From Rikenellaceae bacterium (GTDB lineage: Bacteria > Bacteroidota > Bacteroidia > Bacteroidales > UBA932), in the NCBI GenBank assembly GCA_900769905.1, contig CAAGIL010000027.1, positions 1-12,436 on the forward strand: DNA of 12,436 bases, given 5' to 3'. A program made the position numbers and the translations under genes. Below, one piece after another: positions 1 to 5,640 of the stretch. The notes beneath the pieces are model-generated. The model worked only from the letters and a program-made list of their open reading frames with translations. It ran no database searches and was not told where the DNA came from. Numbering within the stretch: position 1 is the first letter of the stretch; the number at the start of each line of letters is the position of its first letter.

Positions 1-103
1 CCCGAGCATCGCCACGCTTGAACCTGGCACCTCCTCCGCCATCAGGCGGCCGCGGAGCGAAAGCAGGGTTGGGCCCGCGAGATTGCTTTGCGCAGCGCCG
101 GGG

Positions 104-152
104 TTTGGGGCGGGAGCCCCAGTAAAAAGGCTTTGGGGCGGGAGCCCCAGTA
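104..152. repeat. Two direct copies of a GC-rich hairpin
   Basis: A 21-bp sequence occurs at 104-124 and again, identically, at 132-152, a period of 28 bp. Each copy contains GGGGC-GGGA-GCCCC, a 5-bp GC stem that extends by a T-A and a T-G pair, closed by a 4-base loop. Read on the plus strand the loop is GGGA, which fits the GNRA tetraloop pattern. Read on the minus strand, the copy at 132-152 is followed six bases later by a run of five T. The pair may be a dispersed intergenic repeat or a backup terminator for minus-strand transcription. Its function is unknown. Confidence 0.6.
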
Positions 153-199
153 TGGATAGCTGCCCGGACCCGCAAGCCCTGCGCCTAGCGCACTTCGAT

Positions 200-239
200 A
201 AACCAAAAATGGTGTGCGAAACTGGAATTTCGCACACCA
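200..239 (-). terminator. Probable intrinsic terminator of the symporter-porin operon
   Basis: Positions 210-221 and 228-239 form a perfect 12-bp inverted repeat (TGGTGTGCGAAA and its complement) around a 6-base loop. In the minus direction the stem is followed at once by TTTTTGGTTT (209-200). Stem plus T tract is the layout of a rho-independent terminator. It lies about 200 bases beyond the stop of the minus-strand porin gene, with no other gene between. The plus direction has no matching T run, so the signal is one-sided. A dispersed palindromic repeat is the alternative. Confidence 0.55.
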
Positions 240-346
240 AATCTCTCTTGAGGCGGGCCAAAGACACAGGCTCCCATCAGGCAAGTCCAGGCATAGGCCC
301 CGAAGCAAGCCGAAGCTGCAAGCCAAAAATGTAAGTCTAAGCTAAG

Positions 347-436
347 CCCAAGCCGCAAACCCAAGTCGCAAACTCAAGCCGCAAACCCAAGTCGCAAACC
401 CAGGCCACAAACTTAGTCGCAAACCCAAGCCGAAGC
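347..436. repeat. Degenerate 13-bp tandem repeat array
   Basis: About seven head-to-tail units of the pattern CCCAAGYCGCAAA lie at 347-359, 360-372, 373-385, 386-398, 399-411, 412-423 (one base short) and 424-436 (partial). Units 2 and 4 are identical. Unit 1 differs from them at one position and unit 3 at two, while the last three are more diverged. The array ends three bases before the stop codon of the minus-strand porin gene, so it should lie in that gene's 3' untranslated RNA, where each unit reads TTTGCGRCTTGGG. Bases are very uneven between strands: the plus strand is poor in T. Confidence 0.8.
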
Positions 437-439
437 CCT

Positions 440-1681
440 TTAGAATGTGAACTTCAGCATGGCCTGAACGCGGTGGTTGGTCACCCAGTGCAGGTCAACG
501 TCGGCGATGCCGTAGCGGGCATTGTCGCCCCAGGAACCGTACTGCACACTGGTCAGCTCATACTCGAGGCCGAGGGTGAGCTTGCCGAAGTTGTACATCA
601 CCGTAGGGGTGACGCGGTACATCTGGTTCATATTGGAGAAGCTGTTCTTGCTGAAATACAGGAAGTCAGGTCCGAGAATCTCTTTGGCAGTACCGTAGTT
701 CTTCGCATAGCCAGCGAAGAACACGCCCTGAAGCTTCTTGCCATACTTGGCTGAGAACCAGGCGGAAAGGTTGCGGGTAGGAGCATAACTCCAACTTCCG
801 TCCGCGTTCACCTCAGTCACGCCATAACCGCCATTCAGGTTCAGATGCTCGCCGGCCTGGGCGAAGGCAGCCTTGGCCTTGAGGGTCAAGAGGTCCTTGC
901 TGTACTGGGCATACACGAACGGAGTCACGGTGGTGATGCGGTCAGACACCTTCTTCTTGGTGGTGGCATCCACGGCGCGAGGCTTGATGGAAAGCACATC
1001 CAGGCCCACCCTTCCGGTGAAGCCGTCGGCAGCGTAGCTGAGGCCGAAGTAGAACTCAGGGATGCAGGAATACTTGATGTAGTCAGCGGAAGCCCCGGAA
1101 GGACCGGCTGAGGTGTACTGCATCTGCCAGAGGGCAGCGGCGGTGAAGGTCAGGTTCTGAGCGAACTTGTAGTCCATCAGCGCAAGCGGAGTGCGGCTGA
1201 ACGGATTGAAAGGTGCACCGGTGTTCAGGGAGAACACGTCCGGCATATCGGCAGCAAGCGGATGCCAGGCCTGGCCCACCTTGAAGGAAAGGGCATCCTT
1301 GGCAATCGTCGCATAAGCCTGACGCATACGGAACACGGCAGTGCCGGTGGAACCGCTGAGACCATTGTAGAAGTCGGCTTCAATCTTGGCACCGATCTTC
1401 CAGCCCTGGAACTCGTAGCCCACGACATCCACGCCGAGCCTTGAAGTAAGGGCAGCGAAACGGGCTGAAGGCACGGCATTCACGTCCTCGCCATCAACGA
1501 TTTTCTCATCCTTTGGGAGATAGTAGAACAGGTTTTCGGTACCTGATACGCTTTCGCGGGAGTCAACGGCCGCATAGTTGCGGATGAATCCGTACCACTG
1601 GATATGGCCCTTGCTCTCCTGCGCAGAAACTGCGGCACAAACCAGTGCCGCAGCTGCTGCAAGAATCAATTTCTTGTTCAT
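440..1681 (-). CDS. Outer-membrane porin-like beta-barrel protein
   Basis: Predicted to be a 413-residue outer-membrane barrel that lets a small solute into the periplasm. Residues 1-20 form a classic SPI signal peptide (MNKK, an Ala/Leu/Val core, cleavage after AVSA). The rest alternates polar and aromatic residues as in porin strands, and the chain ends in Phe (KFTF), the usual terminal residue for BAM recognition. FRMRQAY (117-123) and VGQAWHP (135-141), followed by FSLNTGAPFNPF, resemble DcaP-like porins as I remember them. I chose the ATG at 1681 because it opens the signal peptide; an upstream in-frame ATG at 1765 would add 28 non-signal residues overlapping the symporter gene. It starts 34 bp after the symporter stop, so it is very likely cotranscribed with it and may feed it substrate. 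Substrate specificity is inference. Confidence 0.8.
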   Translation of the reverse strand: MNKKLILAAAAALVCAAVSAQESKGHIQWYGFIRNYAAVDSRESVSGTENLFYYLPKDEKIVDGEDVNAVPSARFAALTSRLGVDVVGYEFQGWKIGAKIEADFYNGLSGSTGTAVFRMRQAYATIAKDALSFKVGQAWHPLAADMPDVFSLNTGAPFNPFSRTPLALMDYKFAQNLTFTAAALWQMQYTSAGPSGASADYIKYSCIPEFYFGLSYAADGFTGRVGLDVLSIKPRAVDATTKKKVSDRITTVTPFVYAQYSKDLLTLKAKAAFAQAGEHLNLNGGYGVTEVNADGSWSYAPTRNLSAWFSAKYGKKLQGVFFAGYAKNYGTAKEILGPDFLYFSKNSFSNMNQMYRVTPTVMYNFGKLTLGLEYELTSVQYGSWGDNARYGIADVDLHWVTNHRVQAMLKFTF

Positions 1682-1715
1682 CTGTTGTCTTTTTAAACCG
1701 GTCAGACGCAGATAA

Positions 1716-3167
1716 TTACGCGCTGAACGGGAAAATGTAAGTAAGCAGGAAGTATCCCAGCACAAAACCTATTGCACCGATGATAAGTCCTATCTTCGTC
1801 ATATCCTTTGTCTTCACAAGTCCGGTAGAAGATGCAATCGCATTCGGAGGTGTGGAGATAGGGAAGAGCATTGCGATGGATGCGCACACGGCGATGAAAG
1901 GCACAAGTGCGTACATACCGCCCATTGCAGCGAACTGGGCGTGGTTTGCAGCCTCAGGATTCTCGAGAGCCGTACCCACAACTACGAGGATAGGCACGAG
2001 AAGTGCAGCGGTGGCGGAGTTGGAGATGAAGTTGGAGAGCAGGTAGCAGAGCAGGCCGGCTACAACCATCACGATAATCACGTTCATGCTGTTGAACGGA
2101 ATCGCATTGATGAGGGTGGCGGCAAGGCCGGTCTTGTTGAGACCTGCGCCGAGGGCGAAGCCGCCGGCAACGAGCCAGAGCACGCTCCAGTTGATCTCCT
2201 TGATATCCTCCTTGGTGAAGACTCCGGTGCAGGTATAGACTGCGAGCGGAATGAGAGCCACGATGTTGGAGTTGATACCGGTCAGGGACTCAGTCACCCA
2301 GAGGAGAATGGTCACAAAGAAAGTAATCCAGGCCACATAGGTCTTCCAGTCCTTCTTGCGCTCCTTCACAGGAATCACGATCTCGATCCTGTTGGACTTG
2401 AACGGGAAGAACACGAGAAGCAGGGCCCAGGCGATGGCAATCATCACAATCACGTAAGGGAGCATCCTGAGCATCCAGTCAAGGAAACTGATGGAGTAGC
2501 CGGCATTCTCAAGCGCACCGATGGCGATGGCATTAGGAGGGGTGCCGATAGGGGTACCGATACCGCCGAGGTTAGCAGCAACAGGGATGGAGAGTGCCAG
2601 ACCCACCTTACCGGTCTCGTCCTCAGGAAGGCTCTTGAGCACAGGGGCAAGGAAGGCAAGCATCATCGCGGCGGTGGCGGTGTTGCTCATAAACATTGAG
2701 AACAGGCTGATCACGATGAGGAAGCCGAGCAGCACGACCTTAGGCTTCTTGCCGAAGAGTCCGAGCAGAAACTTGGCCATAACGGCATCCATACCGTACT
2801 TGGAGGCCACGATTGCGAGCACGAAGCCGCCGAGGAAAAGCATTATCACAGGGTCGGCGAAGGAAGCCATAATGGACTTGTAGTCCACCAGGGTGCCGTA
2901 CTCCGGCTTGCAGAAGAAGTTCAAGCCCTTGTCGGACACGCTCAGCAGCATCACCACGATGACGATGAGGGAAGTGGTCCAGTTAGGGATGACCTCAAAA
3001 ATCCACATAAGCGCAGCGAAAAGGAAGATTGCTATCATGCGCTGCTGAACTACGGTAAGTCCCGGGATGCCGAAGAAAGAGACAGGCACTGCCCAGATGA
3101 AAATCGTTATCGCAAGGGTGATTGCGATGAGAACGATATTCTTTACAGAATTCTTGTTTTGTGACAT
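1716..3167 (-). CDS. DASS-family (SLC13-type) sodium/anion symporter
   Basis: An inner-membrane carrier of 483 residues with about eleven hydrophobic segments, the usual size for the divalent anion:Na+ symporter family (VcINDY, CitT and SLC13 relatives). Family signatures occur in both inverted halves: SNT at 161-163 with GGIGTPIGTPPN at 201-212, and SNS at 382-384 with PISTPPNAIA at 436-445. In VcINDY the paired SNT motifs bind substrate and sodium. Such carriers import C4-dicarboxylates, citrate or sulfate; the sequence alone does not settle which. I chose the ATG at 3167 (MSQNKN) because a perfect -7 promoter box lies 41 bp upstream, and the next in-frame ATG (3254) is upstream of that box and adds hydrophilic, unrelated residues. 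The gene heads an operon with the porin-like gene and is divergent from a TetR regulator. Confidence 0.92.
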   Translation of the reverse strand: MSQNKNSVKNIVLIAITLAITIFIWAVPVSFFGIPGLTVVQQRMIAIFLFAALMWIFEVIPNWTTSLIVIVVMLLSVSDKGLNFFCKPEYGTLVDYKSIMASFADPVIMLFLGGFVLAIVASKYGMDAVMAKFLLGLFGKKPKVVLLGFLIVISLFSMFMSNTATAAMMLAFLAPVLKSLPEDETGKVGLALSIPVAANLGGIGTPIGTPPNAIAIGALENAGYSISFLDWMLRMLPYVIVMIAIAWALLLVFFPFKSNRIEIVIPVKERKKDWKTYVAWITFFVTILLWVTESLTGINSNIVALIPLAVYTCTGVFTKEDIKEINWSVLWLVAGGFALGAGLNKTGLAATLINAIPFNSMNVIIVMVVAGLLCYLLSNFISNSATAALLVPILVVVGTALENPEAANHAQFAAMGGMYALVPFIAVCASIAMLFPISTPPNAIASSTGLVKTKDMTKIGLIIGAIGFVLGYFLLTYIFPFSA

Positions 3168-3207
3168 TTTTATTCTATAAGTTAAAATATTCGCTCGATT
3201 AGAACTG

Positions 3208-3215
3208 CAAAGATA
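3208..3215 (-). promoter_or_regulatory. -7 promoter box of the symporter-porin operon
   Basis: On the minus strand this reads TATCTTTG, an exact match to the Bacteroidota -7 consensus TAnnTTTG recognised by the primary sigma factor. The expected -33 TTTG is not clear at the right distance. Transcription from here would give a short leader of roughly 30-35 bases before the ATG at 3167, which supports that start over the longer reading frame. Confidence 0.55.
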
Positions 3216-3264
3216 ATGAAGATTAATTAAAAAGCCATTTTTTAGGTCTGTCAATTTTTCAAAG

Positions 3265-3300
3265 GTACGATATTTGTACTATTTTAACCAAACGTTCGAA
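3265..3300. promoter_or_regulatory. Candidate operator and promoter region between symporter and TetR genes
   Basis: This AT-rich divergent region holds GTAC-N7-GTAC (3265-3279), enclosing CGATATTTGT, a partial match to a -7 box for the plus-strand regulator gene. It also holds AACGTT (3291-3296) overlapping TTCGAA (3295-3300), just 11 bp before the regulator's ATG. TetR proteins usually bind palindromes in such regions and repress their own promoter. None of these dyads is long enough to be decisive, so this is a candidate only. Confidence 0.3.
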
Positions 3301-3311
3301 AATTCAAAATA

Positions 3312-3896
3312 ATGCCAAACGGAACACGAATACAGATACTCAGGGCCGCCAGAGAGGCCTTTTGCAAATACGGATACGAAAAGACCTCGGTCGAAGACAT
3401 TGCCAAATTGTCAAACCGGGCCAAAACATCACTCTACTATTATTTCACCGGCAAGCCCGAAATCTTCGAGGCCACCATCAGGGAAGAATTCCTGGAGATA
3501 CGCCGCGCCCTGGAGCCGGAAACGGAATTGATCCCGGGAAAGTCCGTAGAGGCCTTCAGAAGCTACCTCAAAAAGCGTATGGAACTCATAGTTTCCTCAG
3601 CCCTCTTCCGGGGCTGCTTCCACCTCAAATACAACGGCACCCCCAACGACATAGGTGCAGCCGGCATACTCATCGGCGCCCGGCGCGACTTCGACGAGTG
3701 GGAGAAGGAACTTTTCAGCAGGATCTGCCTCCGGGGCAGGGAGGTCGGGATATTCAATTCCAACATCAACCCCAAGGACTTCGCCGAGATGTTCGAAATG
3801 CTGCTCAAGGGCGTAGAAACCCAGTTTTTCATCACAAAAGATATGGCTTCCACCCGGGCGACATACAACGAAATGGTCGATTTTATCATCAAATAA
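3312..3896 (+). CDS. TetR/AcrR-family transcriptional regulator
   Basis: A 194-residue cytoplasmic DNA-binding repressor of the usual TetR size. The N-terminal domain is clear: residues 4-60 run from the first helix (RIQILRAAREAFCKYGYEKTS) into the helix-turn-helix (about 24-45) with the family hallmark SLYYYFTGKPEIFEA at 40-54. The C-terminal two thirds are helical and variable, as expected for a ligand-binding and dimerisation domain, so the ligand cannot be read. It is divergent from the symporter-porin operon and sits 157 bp upstream of the efflux operon on the same strand. TetR proteins beside RND pumps commonly repress them (AcrR, MtrR), but control of the divergent uptake operon is equally consistent with the layout. 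The last bases, including the stop, take part in an 11-bp tandem duplication. Confidence 0.93.
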   Translation: MPNGTRIQILRAAREAFCKYGYEKTSVEDIAKLSNRAKTSLYYYFTGKPEIFEATIREEFLEIRRALEPETELIPGKSVEAFRSYLKKRMELIVSSALFRGCFHLKYNGTPNDIGAAGILIGARRDFDEWEKELFSRICLRGREVGIFNSNINPKDFAEMFEMLLKGVETQFFITKDMASTRATYNEMVDFIIK

Positions 3897-3907
3897 TCAT
3901 CAAATAA
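3886..3907. repeat. Perfect 11-bp tandem duplication across a stop codon
   Basis: TCATCAAATAA occurs twice head to tail (3886-3896 and 3897-3907). The first copy contains the TAA stop codon of the TetR gene; the second lies just outside it. It looks like a small slippage or duplication event. No function is apparent. Confidence 0.75.
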
Positions 3908-3989
3908 TATAACGGATCCAAGAATATTTAGTGTAAGCAAAACAATCAGCGTAACAAGAATAAAGTGTACGCAAAACAATCAGTGCAAC

Positions 3990-4020
3990 CGGAATAATCA
4001 GTGTAAGCAAAGATTATCCG
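3990..4020 (+). promoter_or_regulatory. Bulged hairpin or operator-like dyad before the efflux operon
   Basis: CGGAATAATC (3990-3999) pairs with GATTATCCG (4012-4020) through nine base pairs and one bulged A, around a 12-base loop. It ends 33 bp before the ATG of the first operon gene and overlaps the 17-bp repeat array. As DNA it could be a repressor operator; as RNA it could be a leader hairpin. There is no T tract after it, so a terminator is unlikely. Confidence 0.35.
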
Positions 4021-4041
4021 TAAAACAACAAAGTGTAAAAT

Positions 4042-4047
4042 AGAAGG
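4042..4047 (+). promoter_or_regulatory. Shine-Dalgarno-like site of the lipoprotein gene
   Basis: AGAAGG lies six bases before the ATG at 4054. It is the clearest Shine-Dalgarno-like site I found in the window, where most starts have only A-rich or no recognisable sites, and it supports the chosen start. Confidence 0.45.
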
Positions 4048-4053
4048 TAACAT

Positions 4054-4575
4054 ATGAACACAAAAGCAATTTCATTTCTGACGGCAATCGCTGCTGTCAT
4101 CACCCTGTCATCCTGTCAGAAGGAAGAAGGCTACGAATTCAAGGGAGCATATTCCTACAAGCTTTCCGGCACGATAGTGATGGTGGGAGAGCCGCTTGAG
4201 GAAGGCAGCACTTCCCTGGCCCCAGACACCATCAGCCTGAATCTCAGCAGCGAAACCGGGGCAATGAACATAGTCAGCGTCAGCGAAGGTGGCTTTCTGG
4301 TCACCCTCAACCCGCTGCTCGGAGACCTCAGCAGCTTCGAAGCCGAAATCTCCGAAGGCAAACTCATCTTCAAACCGACCCTCAGGAGATTCAAGGCCGA
4401 CATTGACGACAGCGTAAGTTCCTCTTATTACGTATTCACCCTCAGCGGGCAGGGCGAGCGCCTGGAGAATATTCTCTACGCCACTTTCGAAGCCGAGGGC
4501 CAGATCACCCACCTTGGCAGGAATTACAGCGTCAGCGAGTCCATAATCGAGCTCGTAGCCACAGCAAACAACTGA
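4054..4575 (+). CDS. Small lipoprotein of unknown function, first gene of the RND operon
   Basis: A 173-residue exported lipoprotein that I do not recognise. Residues 1-21 form a lipoprotein signal: MNTK, a hydrophobic core, then the lipobox LSSC with the lipid-bearing Cys at 21. QKEEG follows the Cys, and such acidic residues favour outer-membrane or surface placement in Bacteroidota. The mature part is rich in Ser, Glu, Gly and beta-forming residues, has no Cys and no membrane segment, and is probably a small beta-sheet domain. The gene ends 15 bp before the adaptor gene and shares the direction and tight packing of the efflux operon, so it is probably cotranscribed with it. It might assist the pump at the envelope or act independently under the same control; neither can be shown here. 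Confidence 0.8.
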   Translation: MNTKAISFLTAIAAVITLSSCQKEEGYEFKGAYSYKLSGTIVMVGEPLEEGSTSLAPDTISLNLSSETGAMNIVSVSEGGFLVTLNPLLGDLSSFEAEISEGKLIFKPTLRRFKADIDDSVSSSYYVFTLSGQGERLENILYATFEAEGQITHLGRNYSVSESIIELVATANN

Positions 4576-4590
4576 AGCACAAGCAGATAA

Positions 4591-5637
4591 ATGAAAGCCA
4601 AGACAATAATTGAAGCGGCGGCAATGATAGGGCTGGCCGCAGTCGCAAGTTCTTGCAGGCGCCAGAGCGCAAGTGTGGGCACGGGCAGCAGCGAAGCCCT
4701 CAGGGTGGAGGTGATGGAAGTCAGAGCCAGCGCCGCAAGTTCCACAAGCAGCTACATAGGAAGCATAGAGCCCGCCAGGACCGGCACCCTCTCCGCGAAG
4801 CACTCCGGCACCCTCGCGAACCTATGCGTCAAGGCCGGAGACCGCGTCAGCAAGGGTCAGCTCATAGCAGTCATAGAGTCGCAGACGGTCAAGAGCACCC
4901 GGGATATGGCCCACGCCACCCTGGAGCAGGCCGAAGACGGCTACAGGCGCGCATCCCAGGTCTATGAATCCGGCGGCGTCGCAGATGTGAAGATGGTGGA
5001 AATCAACACCCAGCTCAGCAAGGCGCGGGCAGCGGCAGCCACGGCCGACAAGGCCCTGGAGGATTGCAGCATCAAGGCTCCGTTCGACGGCTACATCTCG
5101 GACGTATATGCCGAGGAAGGCGTGGAACTGGATGTATTCGCCCCGATTGCGCGCCTGATGGACATTTCCGAGCTCGAAATCCACATCAACGTACCCGAGA
5201 ACGAAATCGGCAGCCTGCATCCGGGACAGCACGCCAGGATGGACGTGCCGGCAGCAGGCATTGAGGGAGTCCAGTGCAGGATTGAAAGGAAAGGCATAAG
5301 CGCATCCGCCCTCTCGCACAGCTTCGGCTGCACCCTCAAGCCTACGGGTACCGTGTCCGGGCTTATGCCGGGGATGGTGTGCCGCGTGCGTATGGACGGT
5401 GAAGCCGTGGAAGGCTGCGTGGTACCGGCATCCATACTCCAGACCGGGAAGCAGGGACGCTACCTCTGGGTAGTCAGCGACGGCAAGGTATGCCGCCGGG
5501 ATGTGAACGTGGGCGGTTTTGCAGGCAAGGGCGTGCTCATCACAGACGGCCTGCAGGAAGGCGACCTCGTCATAGTCAGGGGCTACCAGAAAGTCTCCAC
5601 GGGAATGGCAGTCGAAACAGTGACAATCAGCGAGTAA
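4591..5637 (+). CDS. RND efflux periplasmic adaptor (membrane fusion protein), lipoprotein
   Basis: A 348-residue HlyD/AcrA-type adaptor that should bridge the RND pump and the TolC-like channel. It starts with a lipoprotein signal, lipobox ASSC with Cys 22, so it is lipid-anchored like AcrA. Domains in order: first half of the lipoyl domain (about 60-97, with SGTLANLCVKAGDRVSKGQL), a short alpha-hairpin (about 98-158), second lipoyl half (159-192, DCSIKAPFDGYISDVYAEEG), beta-barrel (about 193-268) and a membrane-proximal domain to the end (LQEGDLVIVRG near 321-331). It is slightly shorter than AcrA. Seven cysteines beyond the lipid Cys (79, 159, 229, 247, 264, 276, 301) are unusual for an adaptor. 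The pump ATG follows its stop after three bases, which implies translational coupling. Confidence 0.92.
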   Translation: MKAKTIIEAAAMIGLAAVASSCRRQSASVGTGSSEALRVEVMEVRASAASSTSSYIGSIEPARTGTLSAKHSGTLANLCVKAGDRVSKGQLIAVIESQTVKSTRDMAHATLEQAEDGYRRASQVYESGGVADVKMVEINTQLSKARAAAATADKALEDCSIKAPFDGYISDVYAEEGVELDVFAPIARLMDISELEIHINVPENEIGSLHPGQHARMDVPAAGIEGVQCRIERKGISASALSHSFGCTLKPTGTVSGLMPGMVCRVRMDGEAVEGCVVPASILQTGKQGRYLWVVSDGKVCRRDVNVGGFAGKGVLITDGLQEGDLVIVRGYQKVSTGMAVETVTISE

Positions 5638-5640
5638 CAG

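Larger units (their letters stand above)
1..346. other. Non-coding left edge, no supported gene
   Basis: I cannot support a gene here. Several frames stay open because the first 200 bases are GC-rich, but their translations are low-complexity (Gly, Pro, Arg, Ser) and match no family I know. What the stretch holds is two directly repeated GC hairpins (104-152), a perfect 12-bp hairpin with a T tract on the minus strand (200-239), and from about 300 a low-complexity run of AAGCC/AAGTC words that merges into the 13-bp array at 347. A minus-strand gene could start near 42 and leave the window, but only 14 codons would be visible. Confidence 0.55.
3930..4047 (+). repeat. Degenerate ~17-bp tandem repeats upstream of the efflux operon
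   Basis: Between the TetR stop and the lipoprotein gene, units resembling AGTGTAAGCAAAACAATC follow one another at 3930, 3948, 3964, 3982, 4000, 4019 and 4032, with lengths of 13-19 bp. Units 1 and 3 differ at a single base over 18. Pairs of units form a higher-order repeat of about 34 bp (3930-3962 compared with 3964-3996). The array lies in the probable promoter or leader of the efflux operon, so it may be a cluster of protein-binding sites. It could also be neutral repeat DNA. Confidence 0.6.

Noticed and set aside
1..42. Possible minus-strand gene start at 42 running off the left edge (MAEEVPGSS...)
   Set aside because: Only 14 codons are visible, there is no clear ribosome site, and the frame stays open far upstream, so it cannot be told from chance in GC-rich DNA.
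42..334. Overlapping open frames of 94 (minus) and 83 (plus) codons at the left edge
   Set aside because: They overlap on opposite strands, cross the hairpins and repeats, and give low-complexity peptides with no family resemblance.
347..436. G-quadruplex cluster on the minus strand
   Set aside because: The GGG runs are separated by loops of 10 or more bases and one unit lacks the run, so a stable quadruplex is unlikely.
1941..2699. Open frame of 252 codons on the plus strand
   Set aside because: Antisense shadow of the symporter gene, with a His/Glu/Gly-rich composition and no recognisable motif.
3930..4047. CRISPR array
   Set aside because: The repeats are about 17 bp, contiguous and degenerate, with no unique spacers and no cas genes nearby.
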